Both the position numbers and the translations under genes were made by a program. The notes below the pieces were generated by a model. That model saw nothing but the letters and a program-made list of their open reading frames with translations. It did no database searches and was not told the origin of the DNA. From Crocosphaera sp. (GTDB lineage Bacteria; Cyanobacteriota; Cyanobacteriia; Cyanobacteriales; Microcystaceae): a stretch of 44,944 bases of DNA. Positions 33,012-44,651 of this stretch are shown here, piece after piece; positions within the stretch are counted from its first letter, which is position 1, and the number at the start of each line of letters is the position of its first letter. The stretch is from contig JASJDN010000047.1 of NCBI GenBank assembly GCA_030065205.1, positions 1 to 44,944 of the forward strand. Reading direction: 5' to 3'.

Positions 33012-36000
33012 ATGAACAACGCACACAAAGTCAGAATTTACGATTTATCAAAGGAATTGAATTTAGAAAACAAAGACATTTTAGAGATTTGTGGTCAGCT
33101 AAATATTGCCGTTAAAAGCCACAGCAGTACCATTACTGAATCAGATGCAGAGCGAATTAAGGGAATGGTGGACAAATATCTTGCTCAACAGGGAACCTCT
33201 CACGCCAATGATGGAGGAGCTTCAGGAGATAAAAAACAACAAATTTTGGCTATTCACCATAAACAAGTGCGCCCCCGTCCTCTGTCTCAGAGTTCAGAAT
33301 CGTCATCAGCTAACTTGAAGTCTCCTCGTCCTCCGGTTCCCCCGAAACCACCAGCCCCTCCCAGCCCACCTCAAAAACCCACTCCCCCCACAGCAGCCGA
33401 ACCCCCTAAAGGTAGTTCTGAACCCCCCTCTCAACCTTCGACTCCCCCAGAAACCGATCCCTTACCCTCAGAATCACCTGCAGCCAGTCTATTGGAACCC
33501 CCTCAATTGCTCAAACCCCCTGTCAAAGAAACGCCAGAACCTTCCCCAAGACCAATCACTAAACCGGTAAAAAATAAGCCGGTTTCTGACGCTAAAAACA
33601 AAGGGAAAGCACCCAAAAAAGGACTTAAAAATACCCCTCCTAAACCCAAAGATAAGTCCCCAAAGCCGACCTTATCCAAACCAGAAGCTTCAGATGACCC
33701 TCAACCCTCTCAAAAAAATCTCAAAAAGCCCAGTACGGGTAAACCTGATTTAAAACGGCCGGTTTCGCCCCAGGCAGAAGAAGAAAAAACACCCGCCTTG
33801 GTGGCTCCCTCGGTGAAGCCAGCCTCGGCTATGGTTGAAGAGGATGAGGATAATGATGATGCTCTCGACACCGCTCTCAAGCCCAAACCTCAATTAAAAC
33901 GTCCCGCCCCTCCCCGCATCTCGAAGCGGAAAAACTGGGATGAGGAAGAAGACGAACAAGAAGCTAAGGCTAAAAGTAATAAGACATCAAAAGGAAAACG
34001 TCGTTTTCAACCCATTGATGATGAGGAAGAAGACTTTGAAACCGAACTCAATAACAACCCTGTTTCCCTTAGTTTGAGTCTATCGACGGCTCGTCCTCCT
34101 AAACCGAAGTCTCAAAATAAACCCACCACCAGCACCCAGAAACCCAAAAAACCCACCTTAAAAACGGCTGAGACGAATACCGAGCGAACCCGTTCGGATC
34201 GTCGAGAACGAGTCGAAGCTCGTCAGAAGCCAGAAAAAATTGTTCTCGATAGTAACTTAACGGTTAGAGAACTCTCAGAACGACTGGAAATTGCTGAAAC
34301 GGAAATTATTAAACATCTCTTCTCAAAAGGCATTGCAGTCAATATCACCGAAACCCTCGATCAAGATACGGCCAAAATGGTTACCGAAGCTTTCGGTGTC
34401 GAGGTAGAAATTCCCGAAGCCCAATCAGCAGCGACCAAGAGTACGGAAATGCTCGATGAGCGAGATTTGGAAAATCTCCAACGCCGTCCTCCCGTGGTGA
34501 CTATCATGGGTCACGTAGACCACGGTAAAACCACTTTACTTGACTCCATTCGCAAAACGAAAGTGGCTCAAGGAGAAGCTGGAGGGATTACTCAACACAT
34601 CGGCGCTTACCATGTGGATATCGAGCATGAAGGGGAAACTCAACAAATTGTCTTCTTAGATACCCCAGGTCACGAAGCTTTCACCGCCATGCGGGCTAGA
34701 GGTGCAAGGGTGACGGATATGGCTATTCTCGTTGTAGCGGCTGACGATGGGGTACAACCTCAAACCAGAGAAGCCATTAGTCACGCTCGAGCGGCAGAAG
34801 TTCCCATTGTGGTAGCTATTAATAAAATAGATAAACCAGAATCCAACCCCGATCGCATTAAACAAGAACTGTCTGAATTGAGTTTAGTCCCTGAAGAATG
34901 GGGCGGTGAAACCATTATGGTTCCGGTGAGTGCGTTAAAAGGGGAAAATCTCGATGAGTTATTGGAAATGCTCGTCTTAGTCTCGGAAGTGGAAGAACTG
35001 GTGGCTAATCCTGATCGCCTCGCTAAAGGAACGGTGATCGAAGCTAACCTCGATCGCACCCGAGGACCAGTGGCTACCCTCTTGATTCAAAATGGAACCT
35101 TAAGGGTAGGAGACGCGATCGTTGCGGGTTCTGTATTCGGTAAAATTCGAGCGATGATCGACGATCGAGGCCATAAGGTCGAAGAAGCATCCCCCTCGTT
35201 TGCCGTAGAAATTTTAGGACTCAATAGTGTTCCGGCGGCAGGGGATGAATTCGACGTTTACCCCACTGAAAAAGAAGCCCGCACGATGGCCGAAACGAAT
35301 GCGGAAAACCAACGTCAAACCCGTCTGCAACAAGCGATGTCTTCCCGTCGGGTCACCTTAAGTAGTTTATCGGCTCAAGCTCAGGAAGGGGAATTAAAAG
35401 AACTTAATCTTATCCTTAAAGCCGATGTTCAAGGGTCTGTCGAAGCGATTTTAGGCTCCCTCGAACAGTTACCTCAAGATGAAGTCCAAATTCGGGTTCT
35501 TCTAGCTTCTCCTGGAGAAGTGACGGAAACGGATGTGGATTTAGCGGCCGCCAGTGGTGCGGTGATTATCGGCTTTAATACCACGTTAGCTAGTGGTGCT
35601 AGGGCTGCTGCTGACCATGAAGGGGTGGATATCCGTGAATACGATATCATCTACAAACTTTTAGATGATATTGAAGGGGCAATGGAAGGATTACTCGAAC
35701 CCGAAGAGGTAGAGTCTCCCTTGGGACAAGCTCAAGTTCGGGCTGTGTTCCCTGTAGGCCGCGGTGCTGTGGCTGGCTGTTATGTTCAGTCTGGTAAGGT
35801 GGTTCGTAACCGTTATATTCGCGTCCTCAGAGATGACAAGACAGTTTATCAAGGAACCCTAGATTCTCTCAAACGCATCAAAGAAGATGTCCGAGAGGTT
35901 AATTCTGGTTATGAATGTGGTATCGGTGTCGATAAATTCAATGACTGGCAAGAAGGCGATATTATCGAAGCCTACGAAATGATCATGAAACGTCGTACCT

Positions 36001-36020
36001 TAGCCGGAAAATCCAGCTAA
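33012..36020 (+). CDS. infB: Translation initiation factor IF-2
   Basis: 1002 residues. IF-2 brings fMet-tRNA to the 30S subunit and promotes subunit joining. A short N-terminal IF2_N domain ([20 protein letters not shown]) is followed by a long Pro-, Lys- and Glu-rich linker (about 80-410) that is disordered by composition, a second IF2_N-like piece ([17 protein letters not shown]), then the G domain: G1 GHVDHGKTT at 500-508, [12 protein letters not shown] and [11 protein letters not shown]. Domains II-IV follow ([18 protein letters not shown] onward). It is the last gene of the rimP-nusA-ylxR-infB cluster, about 200 bases after ylxR. Confidence 0.98.
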   Translation: MNNAHKVRIYDLSKELNLENKDILEICGQLNIAVKSHSSTITESDAERIKGMVDKYLAQQGTSHANDGGASGDKKQQILAIHHKQVRPRPLSQSSESSSANLKSPRPPVPPKPPAPPSPPQKPTPPTAAEPPKGSSEPPSQPSTPPETDPLPSESPAASLLEPPQLLKPPVKETPEPSPRPITKPVKNKPVSDAKNKGKAPKKGLKNTPPKPKDKSPKPTLSKPEASDDPQPSQKNLKKPSTGKPDLKRPVSPQAEEEKTPALVAPSVKPASAMVEEDEDNDDALDTALKPKPQLKRPAPPRISKRKNWDEEEDEQEAKAKSNKTSKGKRRFQPIDDEEEDFETELNNNPVSLSLSLSTARPPKPKSQNKPTTSTQKPKKPTLKTAETNTERTRSDRRERVEARQKPEKIVLDSNLTVRELSERLEIAETEIIKHLFSKGIAVNITETLDQDTAKMVTEAFGVEVEIPEAQSAATKSTEMLDERDLENLQRRPPVVTIMGHVDHGKTTLLDSIRKTKVAQGEAGGITQHIGAYHVDIEHEGETQQIVFLDTPGHEAFTAMRARGARVTDMAILVVAADDGVQPQTREAISHARAAEVPIVVAINKIDKPESNPDRIKQELSELSLVPEEWGGETIMVPVSALKGENLDELLEMLVLVSEVEELVANPDRLAKGTVIEANLDRTRGPVATLLIQNGTLRVGDAIVAGSVFGKIRAMIDDRGHKVEEASPSFAVEILGLNSVPAAGDEFDVYPTEKEARTMAETNAENQRQTRLQQAMSSRRVTLSSLSAQAQEGELKELNLILKADVQGSVEAILGSLEQLPQDEVQIRVLLASPGEVTETDVDLAAASGAVIIGFNTTLASGARAAADHEGVDIREYDIIYKLLDDIEGAMEGLLEPEEVESPLGQAQVRAVFPVGRGAVAGCYVQSGKVVRNRYIRVLRDDKTVYQGTLDSLKRIKEDVREVNSGYECGIGVDKFNDWQEGDIIEAYEMIMKRRTLAGKSS

Positions 36021-36046
36021 ACCGCTGGCCTATCCCCATTTAAAAA

Positions 36047-36067
36047 GCCCCTATGAAGCATAGGGGC
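36047..36067 (+). terminator. Hairpin after infB, probable terminator
   Basis: GCCCCTATG-AAG-CATAGGGGC is a perfect 9-bp stem with a 3-base loop, 27 bases past the infB stop. It is followed by TTCAATTT, so the U-tract is weak. It may end transcription or protect the mRNA 3' end. Confidence 0.6.
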
Positions 36068-36135
36068 TTCAATTTAAGAAGTCAGAAGTTCCTCACTTCG
36101 TTCCGGCTCTAGCGAACAGAAGTGTGAAATCAGAA

Positions 36136-36285
36136 GTGTCAATCGGATTGAAAGGCTATTCCTGGCTTAACTCATTATCATTTTTTGCTGAGGAAGTTCA
36201 ACAATTGATACGTCTTGTTCCTAGCAAACGCACTTATTATTCGAGAGGTCTGAGGGCTGCAACCATTATTCAATCAGCTTTTTGA
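36136..36285 (+). CDS. Possible 49-residue small protein (weak)
   Basis: A GTG-started frame gives a 49-residue product with normal-looking composition (GLKGYSWLNSLSFFAEEVQQ, then LIRLVPSKRTYYSRGLRAAT and a hydrophobic end). It is in the spacer between infB and the convergent psaB. There is no ribosome site or ATG, and the frame continues upstream without a clear start, so it could equally be a gene remnant. I do not recognise it. Confidence 0.2.
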   Translation: MSIGLKGYSWLNSLSFFAEEVQQLIRLVPSKRTYYSRGLRAATIIQSAF

Positions 36286-36360
36286 CCTTCTTTGTAGGCC
36301 CCCCAGTATCAAGAGGAATAGTAGAGACCAAAAGGAGTCGGGGGAAACTGAGACCAATTA

Positions 36361-36401
36361 AATTAATCCCCCACCAAGAGCCAGGAGGTGGGGGATTAAT
36401 T
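36361..36401 (-). terminator. Long hairpin downstream of psaB
   Basis: AATTAATCCCCCACC and GGTGGGGGATTAATT form a perfect 15-bp stem with an 11-base loop, 28 bases past the psaB stop codon on the minus strand. The end of the stem and its flank are T-rich (TTAATT), fitting a terminator. It is the strongest hairpin in the window and could also stabilise the abundant psaAB mRNA. Confidence 0.75.
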
Positions 36402-36429
36402 TATTATCTCAAGCTAACTGGGAAGTTTT

Positions 36430-38637
36430 TTAACCAAACTTACCTGCAGTAGAAGCGATGAGGAACGCTGCATACGTCAGGATATAACCCACAGTAAAGT
36501 GAGCTAAACCGACTAAACGAGCTTGAACGATAGAAAGAGCCACAGGCTTATCTTTCCAACGAACTAAGTTCGCTAATGGTGTGCGTTCATGAGCCCAAAC
36601 GATGGTTTCGATCAACTCTTGCCAATATCCACGCCAAGAGATGAGGAACATAAACCCAGTTGCCCAAACCAAGTGTCCAAATAAGAACATCCAAGCCCAG
36701 ACAGAGAGGTTATTAACACCGTAGGGGTTGTAACCGTTGATCAACTGAGCAGAGTTCGCCCAGAGATAGTCACGGAACCAGCCCATAAGGTAGGTGGAGT
36801 TTTCGTTGAACTGAGCAACGTTACCAGACCAAACCCCTAAATGCTTCCAATGCCAGTAGAAGGTTAACCAGCCCAAGGTGTTTAACATCCAGAACATAGC
36901 GAGGTAGAAAGCGTCCCAAGCAGAGATGTCACAAGTACCACCGCGGCCAGGACCATCACAAGGGAAGGAGTAACCGAAGTCTTTCTTATCGGGCATTAAC
37001 TTAGAACCCCGTGCATCTAAAGCACCCTTAACTAAGATTAAGGTGGTGGTATGTAAACCAAGGGCAATAGCATGGTGAACTAAGAAGTCACCAGGGCCAA
37101 TATTTAAGAACAAGGAGTTAGTGCCACTATTGATAGCGTCTAGCCAACCTTGTAAATAAACAGGAGCAACAAAGCCACCAGAAGCTAAACTATCGGGGTT
37201 AGATAAGAGAGTATCAAACCCGTACAGTGCTTTACCAGAAGCAGCTTGTACAAATTGAGCAAAAACAGGCTCAATTAAGATTTGCTTTTCAGGGGTTCCA
37301 AAAGCAACCACAACATCGTTATGAACGTATAGTCCTAAAGTGTGGAAACCGAGGAACAGAGACACCCAACTTAAGTGGGAAATAATGGCCTCTTTGTGTT
37401 CTAGCATCCGCGCTAACACGTTATCTTTATTCGCTTCGGGATCGTAGTCACGAACGAAGAAGATAGCACCGTGAGCAAAAGCACCGACCATCAAGAAGCC
37501 AGCAATGTACTGGTGATGGGTGTAGAGTGCGGCTTGGGTGGTGTAGTCCTTAGCGATGAAAGCGTAGGATGGTAAGGAATACATATGCTGTGCCACCAAG
37601 GAGGTAACAACCCCTAAACAAGCCAACGCTAAACCGAGTTGGAAGTGCAGAGAGTTGTTAACGGTGTCATACATATTTTTATGACCTTCACCCAATTTGC
37701 CACTGGGGGGCTTGTGGGTGTTGAGGATTTCTTTGATGCTGTGACCAATACCCCAGTTCGTCCGGTACATATGACCAGCGATGATGAAGATTACCGCGAT
37801 CGCCAAGTGGTGATGGGCAATATCCGTCAGCCATAAGGACTCGGTTTGGGGATGGAAACCACCTAAGAAGGTCAAAATTGCAGTTCCTGCACCGTTTGCG
37901 GTTCCGAACACATGACTAGCGGTGTCGGGGTTCTCAGCGTACACACCCCAGTTACCGGTGAAGAAGGGTAATAACCCAGCCGGATGAGGGGGAGTGGATA
38001 AGAAGTTGTCCCAACCAACGTGCTGTCCGCGAGCTTCGGGAATCGCAACGTGAACTAAGTGTCCAGTCCAAGCTAAGGAGCTAACCCCAAATAAACCAGC
38101 TAAGTGATGGTTTAAGCGAGACTCAGCATTTTTAAACCAAGCTAAATTAGGACGGAACTTAGGTTGTAGGTGCAACCAACCAGCGAATAAGAACAGGGAG
38201 GACAAAATCAAGAGGAAAATAGACCCTTGATAAAGATCACCATTTGTTCTCATACCGATGGTGTAGAACCAGTGGTACACCCCAGAATAAGCGATGTCCA
38301 CAGGAGCAGACGCACCTGCTTGGGTAAAGGCATCAATTGCCCCTTGACCAAAGTGAGGGTCCCAGATCGCATGGGCGATGGGACGAATGTTGAGGGGATC
38401 GGTAATCCACTGTTCGAAGTTACCTTGCCAGGCCACGTGGAAGAGGGTGCCGGAGGTCCACAAGAAGATGATGGCGATATGACCAAAGTGGGAGGCAAAA
38501 ATCTTTTGGTAGAGATTTTCCTCGGTCATCCCATCATGGGTTTCAAAATCGTGGGCCGTGGCGATCCCGTACCAGATCCGACGAGTGGTGGGATCTTGAG
38601 CGAGGTCCTGGCTAAATTTTGGAAATTTAGTTGCCAT
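36430..38637 (-). CDS. psaB: Photosystem I P700 apoprotein A2
   Basis: 735 residues, standard PsaB length. With PsaA it forms the thylakoid heterodimer that binds P700, the electron-transfer chlorophylls, phylloquinone and the FX 4Fe-4S cluster. The FX loop [15 protein letters not shown] (about 556-570) supplies two of the four cluster cysteines, and 11 membrane helices with many His ligands are visible ([20 protein letters not shown]). It lies 177 bases downstream of psaA on the same strand, the normal psaAB order. The last residues (STAGKFG) are typical of PsaB. Confidence 0.99.
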   Translation of the reverse strand: MATKFPKFSQDLAQDPTTRRIWYGIATAHDFETHDGMTEENLYQKIFASHFGHIAIIFLWTSGTLFHVAWQGNFEQWITDPLNIRPIAHAIWDPHFGQGAIDAFTQAGASAPVDIAYSGVYHWFYTIGMRTNGDLYQGSIFLLILSSLFLFAGWLHLQPKFRPNLAWFKNAESRLNHHLAGLFGVSSLAWTGHLVHVAIPEARGQHVGWDNFLSTPPHPAGLLPFFTGNWGVYAENPDTASHVFGTANGAGTAILTFLGGFHPQTESLWLTDIAHHHLAIAVIFIIAGHMYRTNWGIGHSIKEILNTHKPPSGKLGEGHKNMYDTVNNSLHFQLGLALACLGVVTSLVAQHMYSLPSYAFIAKDYTTQAALYTHHQYIAGFLMVGAFAHGAIFFVRDYDPEANKDNVLARMLEHKEAIISHLSWVSLFLGFHTLGLYVHNDVVVAFGTPEKQILIEPVFAQFVQAASGKALYGFDTLLSNPDSLASGGFVAPVYLQGWLDAINSGTNSLFLNIGPGDFLVHHAIALGLHTTTLILVKGALDARGSKLMPDKKDFGYSFPCDGPGRGGTCDISAWDAFYLAMFWMLNTLGWLTFYWHWKHLGVWSGNVAQFNENSTYLMGWFRDYLWANSAQLINGYNPYGVNNLSVWAWMFLFGHLVWATGFMFLISWRGYWQELIETIVWAHERTPLANLVRWKDKPVALSIVQARLVGLAHFTVGYILTYAAFLIASTAGKFG

Positions 38638-38814
38638 AGCTTTTTAGGAAATTCTCCTCTCTAAAACAATGAGGCTGATGCTCATTTCCTGATGTCATTA
38701 GTCCTTGTCGTAAACGACAGGAGGGGAAAAACGGTTTGTGTCCCGTCTTTATCTTAAAAGATAGAGGATAAAGGACAGAAGGGAAGAGGGTCTTCCTTGT
38801 CCTTTTACCCTAGA

Positions 38815-41058
38815 TTAGCCAATTGATAGGCTTCTTGCCAGGAAGAATGCCCAGGTGGTAACAATTCCTCCTAACAGGTAGTGAGCTACACCGACAGCCC
38901 GACCTTGAATAATACTCAAAGCGCGGGGTTGAATCGAAGGTGCCACTTTTAACTTGTTATGAGCCCAAACAATAGACTCAATCAGTTCTTGCCAGTAGCC
39001 CCGTCCACTGAAGAGGAACATTAAGCTAAAGGCGAAGATGAAGTGACCGGCTAAGAACATGATGCCATAGGCGGATAAAGCAGAACCGTAGGAGTTAATT
39101 ACGTTAGCTGCTTGCGCCCAGAGGAAGTCTCGGAGCCAACCATTAATGGTAATGGCACTTTGAGCAAAGTTTCCGCCCGTGACGTGAGCGACGGAACCAT
39201 CGGAAGCTACACTTCCCCAGACATCAGACTGCATTTTCCAACTGAAGTGGAAGATGACGATAGATAAGGAGTTGTACATCCAGAATAATCCGAGGAATAC
39301 GTGATCCCAGCCGGATACTTGGCAAGTACCACCCCGTCCCGGACCATCACAGGGGAAACGGAAGCCCAGTTCACTCTTATCGGGGATAAGGCGAGAACTA
39401 CGAGCGTAAAGAACCCCTTTGAGAAGAATAAGGGCGGTTACGTGGATGGTGAAAGCATGGATATGGTGAACCATGAAATCAGCCGTTCCTAAGGTGATGG
39501 GCATCATGGCCACTTTGTTGGCAACGGCTATGGTGTCACCCCCGAAGGCATAACTAGCAGTCGCTAACGCATGGGGCGCAGTGCCACCAGGAGCTAAGGT
39601 ATGAATGTTTTGTACCCATTGAGCAAAAATGGGTTGCAGTTGGATGGCCGTATCCGAGAACATATCTTGAGGACGACCTAATGCTCGCATGGTGTCATTG
39701 TGAATGTAGAGTCCGAAGCTATGGAAGCCAAGGAAAATACAAACCCAGTTGAGATGGGAAATAACCGCATCCCGATGACGAAGCATACGATCTAAGAGGT
39801 TGTTAACGTTCTTAGCTGGATCGTAATCCCGAACCATGAAGATCGCTGCGTGAGCGCCAGCCCCTACGATTAAGAACCCACCAATCCACATATGATGCGT
39901 GAATAGCGATAATTGGGTTCCGTAGTCGATCGCTTGGTACGGATAGGGTGGCATGGCGTACATATGGTGGGCCACAATAATGGTTAATGACCCCAACAGT
40001 GCCAAGTTAATGGCTAATTGAGCGTGCCAAGAGGTGGTCAGGATTTCATAGAGTCCTTTGTGACCTTCTCCTGTGAACGGACCTTTGTGCGCCTCTAGAA
40101 TTTCTTTCATGCTGTGGCCAATGCCCCAATTGGTGCGGTACATATGACCAGCAATGATGAAGAGAACTGCGATCGCCAAGTGATGGTGCGCTGTATCCGA
40201 TAGCCACAAACCACCAGTTACGGGGTTCAGTCCACCTTTGAAGGTTAAGAAGTCTGAATAAACTCCCCAGTTTAAGGTGAAGAAGGGGGTTAGCCCTTGG
40301 GCAAAACTTGGATACAACTCGGCCATTTTACTGGCATCGAGAAATTCATGGGGTAAAGGAATATCCCCAGGGGCAACGCCTGCATCCAACAGTTTATTCA
40401 CTGGCAAGGAAACGTGGATTTGGTGACCCGCCCAAGAGAGGGAGCCTAATCCTAGTAATCCTGCTAGGTGATGGTTCATCATGGATTCCACATTTTGGAA
40501 CCACTCCAACTTGGGAGCTTTTTTGTGGTAATGAAACCATCCAGCGAACAACATTAAACCAGCCATGACTAAGCCACCGATGGCGGTGCAGTATAGCTGG
40601 TAGCTGTTGGTGTAACCAGACGCTCTCCAGAGATAAAACAGACCAGAGGTGATCTGAATACCGTGGAAACCGCCACCTACATCGCCGTTTAAAATCCCTT
40701 GACCCACAATGGGCCAAACCACTTGGGCGCTAGGTTTAATGGCGGTTGGGTTGCTTAACCAAGCTTCATAGTTAGAAAATTTTGCGCCATGAAAATACAT
40801 GCCGCTTAGCCAGACAAAGATGACGGCTAAATGACCGAAGTGCGCGCTAAAGATTTTTCGCGAAACATCTTCTAAGTCACTGGTTTGACTATCAAAATCG
40901 TGTGCGTCGGCATGAAGGTTCCAAATCCAAGTGGTGGTTTTGGGACCTCTAGCCAAGGTACGGTCGAAGTGTCCTGGTTTGCCCCATTTCTCAAAAGAGG
41001 TAGGGACTGGATCGTTATCAACCGTTACCTTAGCCTTTGCCTCAGTAACGTCTGCCAT
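38815..41058 (-). CDS. psaA: Photosystem I P700 apoprotein A1
   Basis: 747 residues, a little shorter than the common 751-755, mainly because the N-terminus ([19 protein letters not shown]) is short before the conserved [18 protein letters not shown]. The FX loop [19 protein letters not shown] provides the other two cluster cysteines. Eleven membrane helices are visible, with the conserved [21 protein letters not shown]. It is the first gene of psaAB. A GGAGAACC-type ribosome site lies just upstream of the ATG. A leader of about 600 bases without genes precedes it; psaA transcription in cyanobacteria is light-regulated. Confidence 0.99.
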   Translation of the reverse strand: MADVTEAKAKVTVDNDPVPTSFEKWGKPGHFDRTLARGPKTTTWIWNLHADAHDFDSQTSDLEDVSRKIFSAHFGHLAVIFVWLSGMYFHGAKFSNYEAWLSNPTAIKPSAQVVWPIVGQGILNGDVGGGFHGIQITSGLFYLWRASGYTNSYQLYCTAIGGLVMAGLMLFAGWFHYHKKAPKLEWFQNVESMMNHHLAGLLGLGSLSWAGHQIHVSLPVNKLLDAGVAPGDIPLPHEFLDASKMAELYPSFAQGLTPFFTLNWGVYSDFLTFKGGLNPVTGGLWLSDTAHHHLAIAVLFIIAGHMYRTNWGIGHSMKEILEAHKGPFTGEGHKGLYEILTTSWHAQLAINLALLGSLTIIVAHHMYAMPPYPYQAIDYGTQLSLFTHHMWIGGFLIVGAGAHAAIFMVRDYDPAKNVNNLLDRMLRHRDAVISHLNWVCIFLGFHSFGLYIHNDTMRALGRPQDMFSDTAIQLQPIFAQWVQNIHTLAPGGTAPHALATASYAFGGDTIAVANKVAMMPITLGTADFMVHHIHAFTIHVTALILLKGVLYARSSRLIPDKSELGFRFPCDGPGRGGTCQVSGWDHVFLGLFWMYNSLSIVIFHFSWKMQSDVWGSVASDGSVAHVTGGNFAQSAITINGWLRDFLWAQAANVINSYGSALSAYGIMFLAGHFIFAFSLMFLFSGRGYWQELIESIVWAHNKLKVAPSIQPRALSIIQGRAVGVAHYLLGGIVTTWAFFLARSLSIG

Positions 41059-41667
41059 GAGGGTTCTCCTCTCTCGACAATAAACTTTAGGGTTTTCCTA
41101 TTGAGGACAGTGTAATAGAAGATTAGCAAAAATAGGATATTTTGCTTCTCTTGTGATTGCGTTTAATATGCCCGCTTTAATTAGGTTTTAGGCAAAGCAT
41201 CAGTAATAGATGATAAGTCTTAGACCTCTTTTCTGTTGAGGAAGCTTAACAATAATTAAAATTAGGCTCATTCTTGATGGATACTTGATTATGGCAACAA
41301 TAGAAAGCGGCATAAAGTCAAGTTTTTTTGCTGTTTATTCACAAAAAGTAATATATAAAAATATTTTTTTAACAAAATGTTGACATTTGTGATATTTTGA
41401 GGACAAGCTTTCAGTTTCCGAAGAAACAAAACAGGTTAAAAATCTTTGCTATTTTGTCTTTGATTATCATTTACATTCATCAATAAACTGAGTTCGGAGT
41501 TCGGAGGTTTGTTAAGCCAATCAGTACAGATTTCTTAACAAAGTGCTGTTGACTTTACTGAGTCAAGAAAATTTTAGCAAGCTAAACTTGCCATTTTTTA
41601 GGTAGATCTGCTATAGTTAGGTATCAGGGAAGGCGAATTAATTGGTAGAGGTTACTTCCCTTTTTCA
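41059..41667. other. psaA upstream region, no gene seen
   Basis: About 600 AT-rich bases between psaA and the HAD gene, both on the minus strand. I see no coding frame or strong hairpin. It presumably holds the psaA promoters. Around 41377-41396 the minus strand reads TGTCAACATTTTGTTAAAAA, which has only weak similarity to the HLR1 (RpaB-binding) direct repeat found at PSI gene promoters, so it is not called as a site. A stretch with repeated GTTCGGAG lies near 41492. Confidence 0.4.
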
Positions 41668-42483
41668 TTAATTCAACAAAAACTTCTTAATAGCCACAGC
41701 TACTCCGTCATTTTCCACATCAGAAGTAACCCATTGACTGACTTGCTTAACTTGCTTAGGTGCGTTGCCCATCGCAATACTTAATCCTGCATATTCTAAC
41801 ATTTCTAAATCGTTAAAATTATCACCAATAGCCATCACTTGCTCAGAGGTTATTCCTAACAATTCTTCTGCTAAAAAACGGACTCCAAAGCCTTTACTTG
41901 CTTGGGGATGAGTTGCTTCAAAATAAATAGGGGTTGACTGGGTTAAATAAAGTGTTTCACGGGGATAAATTTGTTGTAAACTTAATAATAAATCACCGAT
42001 AGAATTAGGTTCTCCAATGGCTAAAATTTTAGTCGTTTCTTGTTCTAAAATAGAGCGTAAATCTTCCACTAAAACAGGTTCAATGCCTGAGCGTTGCCGA
42101 TAAATTTTAGTCTTTTCTGTAATTTCTTGTACATACAAACGATCATCAATATAACAATGAATTTCTAGTTTATTTAACCAGTCAGGTTGCTGAAAATAAT
42201 CAAATAATTGATAAGCTATATCAGAACTCACAGGAAAATGATGATGACGAACTCCCGTTAAAGGACATTGAATCCAAGCCCCATTATAGGCAACAATCGG
42301 TAAATCAGAAGCGATTAACTCATGAAACCGCTTAGCAGAATAATACATTCTTCCCGTTGCTAACGCTACCCGAATTCCTTGACGTTGGGCTAATTTTATC
42401 GCTTGTTTAACTTCCTCACTAACTGTATTGGATTTGCCCGCAATCGTATCATCAATATCCAAAACTAAAAGACGAATATCCAT
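41668..42483 (-). CDS. Cof-type HAD-superfamily hydrolase
   Basis: 271 residues. HAD motifs in order: motif I LLVLDIDDTIAG (D8 and D10 region), motif II LATGRMYYSA (Thr about 43), motif III Lys in HPQASKGFGVRFLAEELLG, and motif IV AIGDNFNDLEMLEYAGLSIAMGNA, the Cof/type IIB signature. The C2-type cap lies between. Such enzymes dephosphorylate sugar phosphates, flavin or pyridoxal phosphates; the substrate is not readable. It stands 70 bases downstream of glgC but behind a terminator, so it is probably expressed separately or by read-through. Confidence 0.88.
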   Translation of the reverse strand: MDIRLLVLDIDDTIAGKSNTVSEEVKQAIKLAQRQGIRVALATGRMYYSAKRFHELIASDLPIVAYNGAWIQCPLTGVRHHHFPVSSDIAYQLFDYFQQPDWLNKLEIHCYIDDRLYVQEITEKTKIYRQRSGIEPVLVEDLRSILEQETTKILAIGEPNSIGDLLLSLQQIYPRETLYLTQSTPIYFEATHPQASKGFGVRFLAEELLGITSEQVMAIGDNFNDLEMLEYAGLSIAMGNAPKQVKQVSQWVTSDVENDGVAVAIKKFLLN

Positions 42484-42513
42484 AGTTAATCTACAAAAAA
42501 ATAATTATTATAA

Positions 42514-42540
42514 AGAAAAAAAAGAGGCGAAACTTCGCCC
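42514..42540 (-). terminator. Rho-independent terminator of glgC
   Basis: On the minus strand GGCGAA-GT-TTCGCC is followed by TCTTTTTTTCTTT. The stem is extended by one or more G-C/G-T pairs. It is about 14 bases past the glgC stop codon. Confidence 0.85.
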
Positions 42541-42553
42541 CCTTTAGGATTTC

Positions 42554-43843
42554 TTAAATCACTGTCCCATCTGGGATAACAGCATTTTTGCATACGACAA
42601 CAATGCCATTGCGAATATAGAACCCGTCATCTTCACGATTGGATTCTTCTATATTTTCTTTGTTAACAATGGTGACATTTTGACCAATGCGTGCATTTTT
42701 ATCTATGATTGCCCGTCTGATGGTGCTACCTTTGCCAATACCTACAGGAATTTTACCTTCATCCACCAAAGACTGACGAGTATCCAAAGACTCATAATAA
42801 TCTGCGCCCATCAGCAAAGAATCTTCCACCACACAATCCGTTTCAATGCGACTACGAATCCCTAAAACCGAGTTATGGATGCGACAATCTTTGATCATAC
42901 ACCCTTCACTAATCATCGATTCGGTAATATTGCAATTGAGGACTTTGGTGGGGGGTAAATTACGCGCACGGGTGTAAATCGGAGACTTTTCATTATAGAA
43001 GCTAAAACGAGGTCTTGGCTGACGGTTAAGAGCCAAATTCGCCTCATAAAACGCTTCTATGGTTCCAATATCTTCCCAGTACCCTTTAAATAGATACGCT
43101 TGGAGATTATAGTCTTTAGCTGCACCAGGAATAATTTCCTTACCAAAATCCGTTTGTTCAGGATTATTGGTCAATAAATCGGTCAATGCTTTTTTATTAA
43201 AGACGTAAATCCCCATAGATGCAATATAAGGGCTGTCTTTGGCTTGTTCGGGGTTTAAGCCTAAAATGGAGGTATCTACCTGCATTTGCTTTAATTCGTC
43301 CCCTTTGGGTTTCTCAGAAAAGTCGACAATACGGCCACTGTCATCAATTTTCATTAACCCGAAGCTAGATGCCCGTTTTTCATCAATAGGAACTACGGAT
43401 AAGGTAATATCGGCACCGGTTTCCCGATGTCGTCTGACAAAATCACTATAGTCCATACGATAGAGATGGTCACCAGACAAGATTAAATATTCATCTGCAT
43501 CCCATTCCTCAAATAACCAGAGATACTGACGCACAGCATCGGCTGTTCCTTGGAACCAACTCGGATTTTCCGTTGTCTGTTGCGCTGCCAAAACTTCTAC
43601 AAAGCCATCGTGAAAGCCTGTAAAATTATAGGTGCGTGTCAGATGTCGATTCAACGAAGCAGAGTTAAATTGAGTTAAAACGTAGATTTTGAGTATTTCT
43701 GCGTTAATACAATTACTAACGGGAATATCAATTAAACGGTATTTCCCTGCAAGGGGAACGGCGGGTTTGGCCCGTAACTTGGTTAAGGGATATAAGCGCG
43801 TACCTGCGCCTCCGCCGAGTATGATTGCTAGAACTTTCTTCAC
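42554..43843 (-). CDS. glgC: Glucose-1-phosphate adenylyltransferase (ADP-glucose pyrophosphorylase)
   Basis: 429 residues from GTG 43843, the length and start ([20 protein letters not shown]) usual in cyanobacteria; the frame is open 12 codons further upstream, but a GAGG ribosome site lies before this GTG. It makes ADP-glucose from ATP and glucose-1-phosphate, the committed step of glycogen synthesis, and is activated by 3-phosphoglycerate. Motifs are the nucleotide loop [39 protein letters not shown], the catalytic Asp in [11 protein letters not shown], the glucose-1-P region [10 protein letters not shown], and the C-terminal left-handed beta helix ([20 protein letters not shown]), ending in the conserved IPDGTVI. 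Confidence 0.98.
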   Translation of the reverse strand: MKKVLAIILGGGAGTRLYPLTKLRAKPAVPLAGKYRLIDIPVSNCINAEILKIYVLTQFNSASLNRHLTRTYNFTGFHDGFVEVLAAQQTTENPSWFQGTADAVRQYLWLFEEWDADEYLILSGDHLYRMDYSDFVRRHRETGADITLSVVPIDEKRASSFGLMKIDDSGRIVDFSEKPKGDELKQMQVDTSILGLNPEQAKDSPYIASMGIYVFNKKALTDLLTNNPEQTDFGKEIIPGAAKDYNLQAYLFKGYWEDIGTIEAFYEANLALNRQPRPRFSFYNEKSPIYTRARNLPPTKVLNCNITESMISEGCMIKDCRIHNSVLGIRSRIETDCVVEDSLLMGADYYESLDTRQSLVDEGKIPVGIGKGSTIRRAIIDKNARIGQNVTIVNKENIEESNREDDGFYIRNGIVVVCKNAVIPDGTVI

Positions 43844-43890
43844 AAGATAACCTCGCGATTGCCTGTTACACCTCTCCACTAAAGTTTAGG

Positions 43891-43977
43891 ACTGAGGGGG
43901 ACATATGGGAAGTGGTTAAGAGTTTGGGGTTGGAGGTTTCGAGTTTGGGAGATGTGGGAAGTGTGGGGAGTATGGGA
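43891..43977. repeat. G-rich low-complexity tract (TGGGGAG type)
   Basis: Repeated GTTTGGG, GTGGGAA and TGTGGGGAG units with strong purine/pyrimidine asymmetry. It is the opposite-sense counterpart of the CACACTCCC repeats at 27041-27105. It lies between divergent glgC and the COP23 gene. Confidence 0.65.
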
Positions 43978-44078
43978 AAAATTTGTACTTTCTTTAACGT
44001 GAGTTCGACGAAAACTGAAGCGCAATAGAATACTTTTGTTAGAATTTTTATTAGAACTAAGATAAAACATAGACTTTT

Positions 44079-44630
44079 ATGGCTTTTGATAAATTAAATT
44101 TGGGTCTTGCTATTCTTGGGGCGATCATCGGAATAGCTGGCTTAGGTTATACCATCTATAGCGATCCTCCCAAGGTATTTATTTTGGATAAAAAAAGCCG
44201 TTTTTACTGTGAATTGCAACCCGATCCTATGAAGGGAGGCGAGGTTTGGTCGGTTATTTATCGTCATAATAAGGGGAGAAAACCCTGGTTAAGAATGGTT
44301 CGCTCAATGGGGGATGGTTGGGACACTCAGAGACGATGTGATGACATTGCTAGGCGGTTAGATATATATCGTGAGGATGGGTTAATAGAATTTAATTACC
44401 GTACTGATCCCAATACCCCTAAACAGTATGTCATTTGCGCTAAAACAAAAGTGAGTGGGGATAATTGCCCTATTATCTTGACGTTGATGCCTGATGATAA
44501 CCCTTATGAAGCACTCAGGGAAGTAGCGGGGGCTTTATTACCAGGGAGTTTACCGAGTTATCAATGTAATGATCTCCAAAACTGCCCACCTCTTCAACCT
44601 TTTACCATTACCCTAGAAGATCAACTGTGA
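44079..44630 (+). CDS. COP23-domain protein
   Basis: 183 residues. After a membrane-anchor or signal segment (about 8-30; LAILGAIIGIAGLGYTIY) comes the COP23 domain: RFYCELQPDP, VIYRHNKGRKPWLRMVRS, a W-x-x-x-x-R-C-D-D-I motif (about 87-96), then YVICAKTKVSGDNCPIILTL with paired cysteines. COP23 was first described as a circadian-oscillating membrane-associated protein of a unicellular nitrogen-fixing cyanobacterium; the molecular role is unknown. The cysteine pattern suggests disulfides outside the cytoplasm. It stands alone, divergent from glgC. Confidence 0.85.
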   Translation: MAFDKLNLGLAILGAIIGIAGLGYTIYSDPPKVFILDKKSRFYCELQPDPMKGGEVWSVIYRHNKGRKPWLRMVRSMGDGWDTQRRCDDIARRLDIYREDGLIEFNYRTDPNTPKQYVICAKTKVSGDNCPIILTLMPDDNPYEALREVAGALLPGSLPSYQCNDLQNCPPLQPFTITLEDQL

Positions 44631-44651
44631 ATAAAATCAGAAGTTTTTAGT

